A stretch of 64,000 nucleotides of DNA from Planctomycetaceae bacterium (GTDB lineage: Bacteria > Planctomycetota > UBA1135 > GCA-002686595): positions 144,609 through 208,608 of the forward strand of contig WGMC01000007.1 in assembly GCA_016125265.1 (NCBI GenBank), written 5' to 3'. Under the pieces are notes generated by a model. The model worked only from the letters and a program-made list of their open reading frames with translations. It was not told the origin of the DNA and made no database searches. Positions 34,585-43,171 of the stretch are shown here, in pieces. The position numbers were made by a program, and so were the translations under genes. Position 1 is the first letter of the stretch, and each line of letters starts with the position of its first letter.

Positions 34585-36510
34585 ATGGCCCCGCCGTCAC
34601 TACTCTATCGGCTTCGGACCTTCTTCGGGGGCGGCCACGACGTGTTCTTGTCGTATGCGCGTGCCGACGGGGCCGATTACGCGAAGCAGCTCGAGGCGCT
34701 CCTCAGTCCCCGCTACTCGGTGTTTCGGGACGCTTCCACGCTCGTCGCGGGCGAGTCCATTCCCGTGGAGCTTGCGGAGCACGCGGCGCGGAGTTCTGTC
34801 TTCCTCTTGGTCGGCACCCCTCGTGCGTACGAAAGCTCGTGGGTTGCTCAGGAGATAAGCGCCTACCTGAACGCGCGCAAGAGGCCCCGCCTTCTGCGTG
34901 TCGTCTTCCCTGGTGTGGGGATTCCCGATACGCAACCGCACAAGGACGTCCTTGCCGACACGCTTGGGATTGAAGCGCTTGCTCCGGCTACCCAGCCTCC
35001 CGGCGAGCGAGTCGTCGAGGGGATACGGCGCCACTTCGACGTGGTCACGCAACGAGTTCGGCGGAGGCTGACAGCCGCAACCATCCTCATCTCGCTGATT
35101 GCAACGGCGCTCGCCGTTCGCGCTGAGCTCAGTGCTCGCGAGCGAGATGCGCGCATCGAAAAGTGGCTGAGCAAGGCGCAGCTATCCGAGGAGGTGAGTC
35201 GGTACGACTCCGCCGAGTGGGCTTTCGCGAACGCATGGTGGGAATCCAATCGAGCGCGCGAAGACATCCGTCGAGGATACCTCCGCGCTCGTGAGCGGCG
35301 CACGTTCGACCGGCTGGAGTTCCGCAGCGAGCCCGGCGAGCTCGCGCACGCGGTTGCCGATGGACCCGATGGACCGATGGTGATCACGCAACGCGCCGGC
35401 ATGGCGGAACTCTCGGTTCGCATGGGAGAGTTGACGAGCCGGATCCCGCTCGACGACGCCGAGACCGTATTCGACGTCTCGATCCGCGAGGGTTGGATCC
35501 TGGTCGAGTGTTTGGAGCGTGCCTGGATCCAGCCCGCACGGGTCGGCAGTACTGGTCAGTGGCTCGATGGATTGCACGGAGTGACCTCCGTTCTCCTCAC
35601 CAAGGATACGGTCACCTTCCTTCTCCACGCCGAAGGCGGGCTCGCCCTCCGCGCTTACCAACTGCCGAGTCTCGGCAACCCTGACGAAACGACCGTCGAC
35701 CTGCCCGCCAATACCTCGGTCACCACCTGCGAGCTTCTCGACGATGGCACGTTGTTCGTGGCCGGTGACCAGAGGGGCACGGATGGGGGCTGGGTGCCGA
35801 CGGTTTGGCTGCGGCGGCCCGGGCTCGATCAGTGGTTCGAGCTGTCGTTCGAGCGAGAACTGTCGCTCATCGCGCAGTGTTCCCACGCCTACGTTGGGAA
35901 CGGAGGTCAGGTCGCGTGCCTGGCGCTTCGTCCGATGGACTTCTCGGGCTCCGGCGCACCGACCCCTGCACGGCAACTCTACACGCGCCTCGAAGACGAT
36001 TTCGGCCTGGCATGGTTAGCCCACACCGGGGATTGGACGCCGGAACTCGTGGATCCGGGCCCGATCGACGTCGTGTTTCGAACTGCAAGCGGCGATCTCA
36101 AGTGGCTCGAGCGCCCCTCGATCATACTGACCCAAGTCGAGCCCAAGACTCTCGCCCGCGACGTTAGCAGTTTCCTGATTTGGACGCGCCCGACCGAGGG
36201 ACTTCCGAACTTGGTCGTCGCCACGACCGACGGGAACCTCGATTTCTACAGGGAAGGCACCGTCTGGAGTCGGATCTCCCTGCCGCAGGGTCCCGCACGC
36301 ATCCTGAGCGATCAACACTACCGTCTCCTCCTCGTCGACACAGACGAGGAAATCCGCCTATGGCGCGTCAGCGAGGCTGGGGACGGAGTGGTGCCTGATC
36401 TGGCCACGCTGCGGGGATCGTTGCCCCCCGAAGCCACCACGGCGAGTGGCGATGAATGGGGTTCCCTCCCCGCCGCGAGGAGCGAGCGCGAGCGGGACAC
36501 CGAGCGCTAG
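34585..36510 (+). CDS. TIR-domain protein with transmembrane helix and propeller-like C-terminus
   Basis: A 641-residue protein. An N-terminal TIR domain (about residues 15-120) shows 'HDVFLSYARADGADYAKQLE', 'YSVFRDASTLVAGESIP', 'SSVFLLVGTPRAYESSWVAQ' and 'EISAYLNARK'. The Glu after Ser-Ser-Trp-Val-Ala-Gln sits where NAD-cleaving TIR enzymes have their catalytic Glu. A single membrane helix follows (about 155-175, 'ATILISLIATALAV'), then a helical linker and about 400 residues of beta strands that look like a degenerate propeller sensor. This TIR-TM-propeller plan occurs in bacterial candidate immune or signalling proteins. Codon usage has more T/A third positions than neighbouring genes, hinting at transfer. 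No adjacent NACHT, SIR2 or CBASS gene is seen. Confidence 0.75.
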   Translation: MAPPSLLYRLRTFFGGGHDVFLSYARADGADYAKQLEALLSPRYSVFRDASTLVAGESIPVELAEHAARSSVFLLVGTPRAYESSWVAQEISAYLNARKRPRLLRVVFPGVGIPDTQPHKDVLADTLGIEALAPATQPPGERVVEGIRRHFDVVTQRVRRRLTAATILISLIATALAVRAELSARERDARIEKWLSKAQLSEEVSRYDSAEWAFANAWWESNRAREDIRRGYLRARERRTFDRLEFRSEPGELAHAVADGPDGPMVITQRAGMAELSVRMGELTSRIPLDDAETVFDVSIREGWILVECLERAWIQPARVGSTGQWLDGLHGVTSVLLTKDTVTFLLHAEGGLALRAYQLPSLGNPDETTVDLPANTSVTTCELLDDGTLFVAGDQRGTDGGWVPTVWLRRPGLDQWFELSFERELSLIAQCSHAYVGNGGQVACLALRPMDFSGSGAPTPARQLYTRLEDDFGLAWLAHTGDWTPELVDPGPIDVVFRTASGDLKWLERPSIILTQVEPKTLARDVSSFLIWTRPTEGLPNLVVATTDGNLDFYREGTVWSRISLPQGPARILSDQHYRLLLVDTDEEIRLWRVSEAGDGVVPDLATLRGSLPPEATTASGDEWGSLPAARSERERDTER

Positions 36511-36677
36511 TTGACGCCCCCGGCTGCCAGCTCCTCGGGTGTCACGTTTGTGGCAGGTCGGCTGTGAACGCAGCCTTCCGGAAAGCTCCTCCCATGCCGC
36601 GACGCAGACCCGACCACACTGGCAGTTTCGGGGCGTCGCGGAGCGCCCGTTCAGCGTTCGACAGCCGCGGATCCGCG

Positions 36678-37850
36678 TTAGGGACGGAGCTCGTTCCAGA
36701 ATGCGCCCTCGCCCCCGTCCTTGGCTACCAGCCGCCACAGGTCCATGCTGACCGCGATGACGGGGCCGCTTCCTCCTTCGTCGAAGTCGTGCCACAGAAC
36801 GCTCACGCTGAGGTGCGGGATTGCGGATCGGATTGCGCTGTGTCCGAAGTGCAGGGTCGGCCCGAAGCCCATGCCTGCCGCGTCGTCGGTGGCGAAGGAG
36901 CCGGTTGCGGAGAGGCCCATGAACCAGGAGCGATCCTCGCCGTAGCGAATGTATCCGATTCCGTGCACGAGTAGCGTCGCGGTCGAGCTTCCGCGCGAAC
37001 TGCGCGTGTCTACCAGCATGCCGAGCTCCGGATGGAGGAGCACGAGCTGGTGCCGCGGTGGTTCACTCCAAGCGAAGTCCCAAAGCTGGCTGTTCAGGTA
37101 ACTCTCCCAGGGAAACTGCGAGTAGCCGTGTTCCAGGTAGTTCTTCCAGCCGCCATTGATCTCGCTCAGGCGCTTCGTCACCCGCTCGAGGGGGGCCTGG
37201 CGCGCCTGCGCGAACACATCCTCCACGATGCGGCAGATCGCACGGATCTCGAGGGCCTGTTCGATAGAGGCGTAGTGATCGGGAGTTCCCGGAGACGGCG
37301 CAGGCATCCCCGGAGTCATCGGAGTCTCTCTCAGCCGGAACTCGTCGGGCGTGCCGTTGAGGATTACGGTCGAGGAGACACGGTCCGCTGCGCTGGCAAC
37401 CTGCGGGCGAAAAGTCGAGTCGACGAGGTCGCTCCACGTCGTCGCCTTTCGCGCGTTGGCTTCGAGTTCGTGGAGCTGGTCCTGCATCCGCCTCATCAGT
37501 TCGGGACCGTTTCCCGTGCGGAAAGCGGGGCTCGAGTCCAGGGTCGCCGAGATCGTTGCGACTGCGTCCGCGATGCCCTCGGGTGTGGATAGGCGTCGAT
37601 AGTTCTCGACGGCGCCGTATCGCTCGACCTCCGGCTCTCGGATCCACGAACTGTCCGCGCCGTCGAAGACGCCATAGCGGGGATCCTTCGTATCGACCGT
37701 GACGACTTGCAGCGAGCCAGTTTGAAGTGCGAGCGGCCTGAGCGCGGTTGCGACCTCAAGGCGAAGGCTCGATTGCGAAGCTGGCCCTGAACACGCCGCC
37801 CCAAGGACGATCAGCCACAGGGCCAAGAGGAGGTTTGCGTAACTCTTCAT
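36678..37850 (-). CDS. Unknown lipoprotein coupled to an alpha/beta hydrolase
   Basis: A 390-residue lipoprotein. ATG 37850 overlaps the hydrolase stop (ATGA) and begins a signal peptide with lipobox 'LIVLGAAC' (Cys19). The mature part is helical in its first half ('LEVATALRPLALQTGSLQVV', 'LMRRMQDQLHELEANARKAT'). Its second half has strongly aromatic strand-like stretches ('WFMGLSATGSFATD', 'AIPHLSVSVLWHDFDEGG') and ends '...FWNELRP'. No family is recognised. The coupling suggests joint function with the hydrolase, possibly at the outer membrane. The gene converges on the TIR gene with a 167-base gap that holds no clear terminator. Confidence 0.6.
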   Translation of the reverse strand: MKSYANLLLALWLIVLGAACSGPASQSSLRLEVATALRPLALQTGSLQVVTVDTKDPRYGVFDGADSSWIREPEVERYGAVENYRRLSTPEGIADAVATISATLDSSPAFRTGNGPELMRRMQDQLHELEANARKATTWSDLVDSTFRPQVASAADRVSSTVILNGTPDEFRLRETPMTPGMPAPSPGTPDHYASIEQALEIRAICRIVEDVFAQARQAPLERVTKRLSEINGGWKNYLEHGYSQFPWESYLNSQLWDFAWSEPPRHQLVLLHPELGMLVDTRSSRGSSTATLLVHGIGYIRYGEDRSWFMGLSATGSFATDDAAGMGFGPTLHFGHSAIRSAIPHLSVSVLWHDFDEGGSGPVIAVSMDLWRLVAKDGGEGAFWNELRP

Positions 37851-38917
37851 GACAGCACCTCGAACACCTCGTAGAGGTAACGGATCGCATCGGCGGCGGA
37901 CATTTTCTGCTCGGGGTCGTCGCTGAAGATGGCCTTCGCGGCGTCGAACACCTGCGTCGCGGTCACGGGATTGGCGTCGACAAAGTCGTTCCAGACCTTG
38001 GCCATCTCTGGCCCAGTGCACATCGCGGGCCGTCCGGTGATTTCGCGCAGCAGTGGGATGTGGACCCGCGGGTTTGCGAGGTAGTGGTCGAAGTCGTGGA
38101 CCGCCTCCACCCGGTTCGTACGTTCAGCGACGATGCGGTGGTATCCCTTCGTCCAGTTCCCGGGGTGAAAGTGCCGCGGTCGGGTGAACGGGTCCAACTC
38201 GTGGGTGTAGCTCCAGTAGCGGTCGACGATGGCGCCCGGGTCGCCGGGGTTCAGGACTGACCGGTAGACCTTGAAGTCCTCGAGGTGCAGGTGTGGATCG
38301 ACCTTGATGCGTGCCTCGAGGAAACGGCTGACGTTGGCGACCATTGAGACGCTGACCCACTTGTGCGAGCGCGGATCGAACAATCCCTCGTGGCCATTCC
38401 AAAAGCGGAGAGCGACGAGTGCGTCGTGGACCACACTGGTCCCCAGGCTGTGCGCGACGATGTGCGCCGTGTTGGTGCGCTCCTCGGCGTACATCCTTTG
38501 CACTCCCTTGCCGAGCTGCTCGACGACATCGGCGGCCACCGCGCAGCGCGCCTCCTTGAGTGTGTGCCAAAGGAGTGGATCCAGAAGATGGCTCCAGAAG
38601 AATCCCTCGACACCTTCCTCGCTTCCGGCGCTTTCGGCGAGTGCCTCGAAGATCTTGCCGACCGTGTTCGACTCGGCCGTAATGCGCGCGGCGACGGTTC
38701 CCGATCCCGTCTTCCAGCGAGTCCTGTACTCGTCGAAGACCGAGTTGTAGGAGATCGGAACGAATTCGAAGAACTCGCTTTCGACCTCTTCTTTCGATCT
38801 GCTGGCAAATGGCTCGTAGTTTCGCGCGGCGGCGACGATCGCGTCGATGTACGGACGCTGCCATTCGTTGGCTTGGTGCTCGCCCATTCCATGGACGAGG
38901 AACACATATTGCTTCAT
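37847..38917 (-). CDS. Alpha/beta hydrolase (serine esterase/lipase-like)
   Basis: A 356-residue protein beginning 'MKQYVFLVHGMGEHQ', with the oxyanion-hole His-Gly typical of alpha/beta hydrolases. It continues to the nucleophile elbow 'HIVAHSLGTSVVHDAL' (Gly-x-Ser-x-Gly is degenerate here as His-Ser-Leu-Gly). 'FDHYLANPRVHIPLL' supplies a possible catalytic His near the C-terminus. ATG 38917 has GGAGGG six bases upstream; an in-frame start 21 bases earlier is less likely. No signal peptide is present, so it is cytoplasmic. It is translationally coupled to the lipoprotein gene. The substrate is unknown, and the large insert between strand and elbow suggests a lid domain. Confidence 0.75.
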   Translation of the reverse strand: MKQYVFLVHGMGEHQANEWQRPYIDAIVAAARNYEPFASRSKEEVESEFFEFVPISYNSVFDEYRTRWKTGSGTVAARITAESNTVGKIFEALAESAGSEEGVEGFFWSHLLDPLLWHTLKEARCAVAADVVEQLGKGVQRMYAEERTNTAHIVAHSLGTSVVHDALVALRFWNGHEGLFDPRSHKWVSVSMVANVSRFLEARIKVDPHLHLEDFKVYRSVLNPGDPGAIVDRYWSYTHELDPFTRPRHFHPGNWTKGYHRIVAERTNRVEAVHDFDHYLANPRVHIPLLREITGRPAMCTGPEMAKVWNDFVDANPVTATQVFDAAKAIFSDDPEQKMSAADAIRYLYEVFEVLS

Positions 38918-38974
38918 GGGCCCTCCGAACTCTTGCACGATCCTGTGGACGACGGCATCGCGATGCCGACAAAG

Positions 38975-38997
38975 CCTGACAGCACCTTGCTGTCAGG
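38975..38997 (-). terminator. Hairpin over the stop codon of the 204-residue gene
   Basis: CCTGACAGC (38975-38983) and GCTGTCAGG (38989-38997) form a perfect 9-bp stem with a 5-base loop. On the minus strand it contains the TGA of the upstream gene and is followed by CTTTG. It would separate that gene from the hydrolase operon. Confidence 0.65.
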
Positions 38998-39607
38998 TTG
39001 GGAAGCCACGCGGCACATATCGCGCGGTGTGGTGTTGGACACTAGCATGGACTTCATCGATGCTGACTAGCCCGTGGAGTAGCTGTTCTGGCGCGTGTGA
39101 GGCAGGCTTGAATCGAATCCTTGGCGGATCACCGAGCGCGGAGTCGCTGGACGCGCGCGGCAGCGCGCACGCCCCGTGCGGGCTTGCTACTTGGAACCAC
39201 CACTGGGCAGGGGCGTCCACTACAGCCGTTGTCGTTCCGCCGGATCTGTTCCAGCGCTTCAAGGTGGCGGAGTCGGGCAGCGGCACGGGCACCAACACCT
39301 CGATCCAATCGCACGCACGCCGGGTCTTGGCGAGCAGGGTGCCCAGGTGTTCGTAGGGCAGGTGGGTGGACGGCGTTGCGTGCGTGGGACTCTGCGCGTC
39401 CCCGCCGATATCACCCCATGCCTCGCCGTCGGTTTCGTCCTGCGATAGGTGTTCCGGCGGCAGGGGCGCAACCCCGCCCGACTTGGCGACATCTCCGGTG
39501 GTCGCTCCGAGGTCGACCTCGCTCCGGCGTGCCTGGCGGTACGTTGCGGCCCCCGCTAGGGCGACTGCGAGTGCGGTCCGTCGAAACTTTCGACATTCAA
39601 GCGCCAT
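38993..39607 (-). CDS. Hypothetical protein, 204 residues
   Basis: I recognise no family. The frame has high G/C in third positions over its middle (for example 'LPYEHLGTLLAKTRRACDWI' and 'EVLVPVPLPDSATLKRWNRS'), as real genes of this window do, and a terminator hairpin lies exactly at its stop. The N-terminus has an Arg-rich start followed by a short hydrophobic run ('RRTALAVALAGAATYR'), a possible weak export signal. ATG 39607 has no Shine-Dalgarno; an in-frame start at 39670 exists. Shorter plus-strand frames overlap it but are less gene-like. It is divergent from deoA. Confidence 0.45.
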   Translation of the reverse strand: MALECRKFRRTALAVALAGAATYRQARRSEVDLGATTGDVAKSGGVAPLPPEHLSQDETDGEAWGDIGGDAQSPTHATPSTHLPYEHLGTLLAKTRRACDWIEVLVPVPLPDSATLKRWNRSGGTTTAVVDAPAQWWFQVASPHGACALPRASSDSALGDPPRIRFKPASHAPEQLLHGLVSIDEVHASVQHHTARYVPRGFPT

Positions 39608-39793
39608 GAAACAGCCGATCCTGAGGGGGGATGGGTTTCCGCTGCAGGACGGCGACGACCCACCGACCACTCGTCCCGCGCTCCTACCTTGTACACAACC
39701 TTGCCAGTATCGGCCATGAAAAAGGACCCACGAGCGGCCCGGGCCAGCTCCTCCTGCGCCGGAGCCGCCTTGGGGCCCGGCAGAATGGGCCCG

Positions 39794-39821
39794 TCAGCAC
39801 CGGCCGGGGTCCTGCCATGAT
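39794..39821 (+). promoter_or_regulatory. Candidate deoA promoter, apparently leaderless
   Basis: CATGAT (39816-39821) lies six bases before ATG 39828, with TCAGCA (39794-39799) 16 bases further upstream as a poor -35. The 15 bases up to the start codon differ from those of deoB at only a few positions (both have ATGGGGCC before the start codon), suggesting a shared promoter form. Confidence 0.35.
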
Positions 39822-39827
39822 GGGGCC

Positions 39828-41144
39828 ATGGACGAGGCGGCATTGGACCTGCGCGGGTTGCTCGGGGCCCTGCGCGAGGGGCGGGCGCCGGAGGTGGGGG
39901 CGATTGCCGCGTTTGTCGCTGCGGCGAGCGCTGGCCGGGCGCCGGCGGAGTCGGTGGGGGCGTTCTTGGCGCTCGTGTTTGCGCGCGGGCTCGGCACGGA
40001 GCCGCTGCTCGAACTGACGCGGGCCATGTTGCACTCGGGGCGGGTGCTGTCGTTCGAGGGGCTGGGGCGGCCGGTGGTCGACAAACACTCGACCGGGGGC
40101 ATCGGCGACAAGGCGTCGTTGCCGCTCGCACCCGCCCTGGCGGCCTGCGGCTGTGCGGTGCCGATGATCTCCGGGCGCGGCCTCGGGCACACCGGCGGCA
40201 CCCTCGACAAGTTGGAGGCAATCCCGGGGTTTTCCACGGCGGTGCATCCGGACCACTACCGCGCGCAGCTCGAATCGACGGGTGTGGTTTTTGGCGGGCA
40301 AACGGCCGACATCGCGCCTGCGGACCGGCTGTTCTATGCGCTGCGCGATGTCACCGGCTTGGTCGAGTCGATCCCGCTCATCACCAGTTCGATCCTGTCG
40401 AAGAAGTTGGCCGAGGGGCTCGACGTGCTTGTGCTCGACGTGAAGTTCGGCAGCGGTGCGTTTTTGCCCGAGGTCGAGCGCGGCGCCGAGCTCGCCCGCG
40501 CCATGGTCGACGTGGCCACGGGCTTTGGGGTGCGCACGGTGGCGTGGCAGACGAACATGGAGCGCCCCCTCGGCCGCACCATCGGCCACAGCCTGGAGGT
40601 CGAGGAAAGTGTGCACTGCCTGACCGGGCGCGGGCCGTCGGACCTGCGCGAGCTCGTGTGCCTCCTGGGCGGCGAGGCCCTGGCGCTGGCCGGCCGCGCC
40701 GCGGACAATGCCGAGGGGCGCCACCGAATCGCGCGCTGTCTGGACGACGGCAGCGCGTTCGAAGTCTTCGCGCGCACCGTCGAGGCCCAGGGTGGCGACA
40801 CGGGGGCCCTCTTCGACCCGTCGCGCCTGCCGCGCACACGCGAGGTGCAGGTGCTGGGCGCCGACCGCGGGGGTTACGTGCACTTTGGGGACCTGCGCGC
40901 CTTTGGGCGGGCCCTCCTGGCACTTGGCGGAGGGCGCCAACGCGTCGGCGACACGATCGATCCGGCGGTCGGGTTCCGGCTGCTGTGTGCCGAGGGCGAC
41001 GCCGTCGCGGAGGGCCAGTCCCTGATCGAGATCCACCACACGAGGCGCGGTCTGGAGCGGGCCCGCGAGGAGCTGGGCCGCGCTCTGCTGCTTCGGGACG
41101 AGCCGCCGGTGCCGCGCCCCCTGGCGCTCACCCGCATCGCCTGA
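39828..41144 (+). CDS. deoA: Thymidine phosphorylase
   Basis: A 438-residue cytoplasmic enzyme that phosphorolyses thymidine/deoxyuridine to the base and deoxyribose-1-phosphate, the substrate of DeoB. Glycosyltransferase family 3 motifs are present: a helical N-terminal domain, 'VVDKHSTGGIGDKASLPLAP' (phosphate and nucleoside binding), 'MISGRGLGHTGGTLDKLEAI', and 'VLDVKFGSGAF' with its catalytic Lys. A C-terminal domain ends the protein ('GDAVAEGQSLIEIHHTRRG'). The length is normal. Closely related pyrimidine-nucleoside phosphorylase is the only serious alternative. It is followed after 48 bases by cell-surface genes. Confidence 0.93.
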   Translation: MDEAALDLRGLLGALREGRAPEVGAIAAFVAAASAGRAPAESVGAFLALVFARGLGTEPLLELTRAMLHSGRVLSFEGLGRPVVDKHSTGGIGDKASLPLAPALAACGCAVPMISGRGLGHTGGTLDKLEAIPGFSTAVHPDHYRAQLESTGVVFGGQTADIAPADRLFYALRDVTGLVESIPLITSSILSKKLAEGLDVLVLDVKFGSGAFLPEVERGAELARAMVDVATGFGVRTVAWQTNMERPLGRTIGHSLEVEESVHCLTGRGPSDLRELVCLLGGEALALAGRAADNAEGRHRIARCLDDGSAFEVFARTVEAQGGDTGALFDPSRLPRTREVQVLGADRGGYVHFGDLRAFGRALLALGGGRQRVGDTIDPAVGFRLLCAEGDAVAEGQSLIEIHHTRRGLERAREELGRALLLRDEPPVPRPLALTRIA

Positions 41145-41192
41145 GGCGCGCACCCGCTTGCCCCGGCTCGCCCGGTCCGCCAACATGCGCCC

Positions 41193-41741
41193 GTGCGCGG
41201 ACTCTTCCTGCAACTGGCCTACGGGCGCGTTCTGCTCGGCAAGTCGCTCTTGGGTTTCGAGCAGGGTGTGATCGCGCAGCTCCGCCTCCTGCACCCGCGC
41301 AACCTGGAGCGCGTGTTGCGCCGGTTCGGCGCGACGATCGGGCCCGGGGCGCGGCTCTATGCGCCGATGCACCTGCACAACGCGGCGCGCTCGTTCGCCA
41401 ACCTGACCGTGGGCGAGCGCTGCCATCTGGGCCGCGACCTCTTCTTGGACCTGGCGGACGGGATCCGGATCGGCGACCGCGTCACGATCTCCATGCGCGT
41501 CACGATTCTGACGCACTTGGACGTCGGCGACAGTTCGTGGGGCGAGCGCGGCTATCCGCCCTCCCAGGCGCCCGTGGTGATCGAGGACGACGTCTACATC
41601 GGCGCCGGCGCGACGATTTTGCCGGGTGTGCGCATCGGCAAGGGGGCGCTCGTGGGGGCGGCCGCGTTGGTGCGCCGCGACGTCCCCGCGGGGGCCAAGG
41701 TGGGCGGTGTGCCCGCGCGGGAACTCGAATCCCGCCGCTGA
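41193..41741 (+). CDS. Left-handed beta-helix acyltransferase (hexapeptide repeat)
   Basis: A 182-residue protein. The C-terminal two thirds carry hexapeptide repeats: '[20 protein letters not shown]', '[19 protein letters not shown]', '[20 protein letters not shown]' and '[20 protein letters not shown]', closing with the usual '[10 protein letters not shown]'. This is the WbbJ/CysE-like O-acetyltransferase type, and His-containing 'TILTHLDVG' is a plausible catalytic loop. The GTG start at 41193 is close to deoA. One base separates its stop from the glycosyltransferase gene, so the two act together, probably acetylating or building a surface polysaccharide. Confidence 0.85.
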   Translation: MRGLFLQLAYGRVLLGKSLLGFEQGVIAQLRLLHPRNLERVLRRFGATIGPGARLYAPMHLHNAARSFANLTVGERCHLGRDLFLDLADGIRIGDRVTISMRVTILTHLDVGDSSWGERGYPPSQAPVVIEDDVYIGAGATILPGVRIGKGALVGAAALVRRDVPAGAKVGGVPARELESRR

Positions 41742-41742
41742 C

Positions 41743-42885
41743 GTGAAACCGGTCGTCCTGCACTCGGTCAATCCGTACCTGTTCCGCACGGGCAGTTGGG
41801 TGCACGGCCAGGTGTCCCGGCTCAAGCGCTGGCAGCCCGTGGTCGTGTGCACGCGCCGCGAGAACACCGACGAGTTCCCCCTCGACGAGGTGCACGCGTG
41901 GAAGGACCTCTCCGCCCCGCGGCAGTGGTGGGAGCGCGCCCACAAGGCCCTCAACGGCGGCTACTTCCCCTTCATGGCCCAGATCGCGAAGCGGCGCGGC
42001 GCGCGGCTCCTGCACTCGCACTTCGCGGGCAAGGGGTGGAAGGACCTGCCGCTGGCCCGCGCGACCGGCCTGCCCCACGTCACGTCCTTCTACGGCGCGG
42101 ACATCTGGGTCAACTCGCGTTCGGCGACCTGGCGGCGGCGGTTTGGCGAGCTCTTCGAAGCCGGCCAGCTCTTCCTGGTGGAGGGCAACGCGATGCGCAA
42201 GAAGGTCGAATCCCTGGGCTGCCCGCCGGAGAAGATCTTGGTGCAGCACCTCGGTGTGGACCTGTCGGCGGTGCCCTTCACCCAGCGACGCGCGCCCGAG
42301 AGCGGCCACGTGCGGGTCCTGATCTGCGGCCGGGCGACCGCCAAGAAGGGCCACGAACTGGCGATCCGGGCCTTCCAGCGGGCTCTGCGCGAGCGCTCCG
42401 ACCTGCGCCTCTCCTGCATGTTGATCGCCGTGGACGACGAGCAGCGCGCCGAGGTCGCACGCCTCGAGGCGCTCGTGCGCGAACTGGGACTCGAATTCGC
42501 GGTCGATTTCCCGCCGCCCCTGCCGTACAGCGCGTGGCGCAAGTCGCTCGAGCGCTACCACGTCTTCTTCGCGCCGAGTTTGCACGGGCCCGACGGGGAC
42601 GCCGAGGGCGGCGCGCCGGTCGCGCTGATCGACATGTCCGCCCAGGGGATCCCGGTGGTCGCCGCCAGCCACTGCGACCTACCCGAGGTCGTGCCCCACG
42701 ACGTGGGCGGGCTGGTGTTCGCCGAAGGGGACGAGGCGGCGGCGGCCGCGGCCCTCGTCGAGGTGGTCTCCCGGCCCGAGGACTGGCCCCGTTGGGGGCG
42801 CTCGGGCCGCGCCCACGTGGAGGCCAACTACGACCTCTTCCGGCAGGTGGCGGAGCTGGAACGCATCTACGATCGCCTGACCTAG
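41743..42885 (+). CDS. Family-4 glycosyltransferase
   Basis: A 380-residue GT-B protein. The start is GTG 41743, one base after the acyltransferase stop. The N-lobe includes 'LLHSHFAGKGWKDLPLARAT' and 'HVTSFYGADIWVNSRSATW'; the hinge is 'ILVQHLGVDLSAVPF'. The C-lobe has 'VRVLICGRATAKKGHELAIR', 'YHVFFAPSLHGPDGDAEGGA' and 'PVALIDMSAQGIPVVAASHC' with 'DLPEVV'. The E-x7-E type nucleotide-sugar site is thus present in altered form. It probably extends lipopolysaccharide or capsule. No membrane helix is present. Donor sugar unknown. Confidence 0.85.
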   Translation: MKPVVLHSVNPYLFRTGSWVHGQVSRLKRWQPVVVCTRRENTDEFPLDEVHAWKDLSAPRQWWERAHKALNGGYFPFMAQIAKRRGARLLHSHFAGKGWKDLPLARATGLPHVTSFYGADIWVNSRSATWRRRFGELFEAGQLFLVEGNAMRKKVESLGCPPEKILVQHLGVDLSAVPFTQRRAPESGHVRVLICGRATAKKGHELAIRAFQRALRERSDLRLSCMLIAVDDEQRAEVARLEALVRELGLEFAVDFPPPLPYSAWRKSLERYHVFFAPSLHGPDGDAEGGAPVALIDMSAQGIPVVAASHCDLPEVVPHDVGGLVFAEGDEAAAAAALVEVVSRPEDWPRWGRSGRAHVEANYDLFRQVAELERIYDRLT

Positions 42886-42970
42886 GGCCCGCCGCGCGGC
42901 CTGGTTCGAGGATCGGGGCTGGATCCCAGGGTCTGGCGCGCCCGCCGGTCTAGGCCCAACCGGCACCCGA

Positions 42971-42986
42971 CGGGAACCGGTTCCCG
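42971..42986. promoter_or_regulatory. Perfect 16-bp palindrome upstream of the cytochrome-maturation operon
   Basis: CGGGAACCGGTTCCCG is fully self-complementary. It lies 186 bases before the lipoprotein start, in a 286-base gap that otherwise shows only a small hairpin (GGAGGG/CCCTCC, 43060-43076). It could be a regulator-binding site or a chance GC palindrome. Confidence 0.35.
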
Positions 42987-43171
42987 GGGGGCGAATTCCC
43001 TCGAAGTTGGCGCTCCTCAAGACCAAGCTCCCCACGTACCGATCGGGAACCGAACTGGCGGAGGGCTGACCCCTCCCGGGGCGGTAGCCTGGGCGGCCGA
43101 GATGCGTCTCGGGCCAGCGGGCGGCGCGTCGTGCCGCCGCGGCGCCGGACGCACGGGAAGGAGCGAAACCC

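Noticed and set aside
34117..34586. Minus-strand protein-coding frames over the repeat element
   Set aside because: The region is an inverted-repeat element with a second copy elsewhere; the frames have no start signals and differ between copies.
38847..39609. Plus-strand frames (38847-39356 and 39121-39609) in the gap before deoA
   Set aside because: The minus-strand 38993-39607 frame has the better third-position pattern and a terminator at its stop. The plus frames have neither a start signal nor protein-like sequence.
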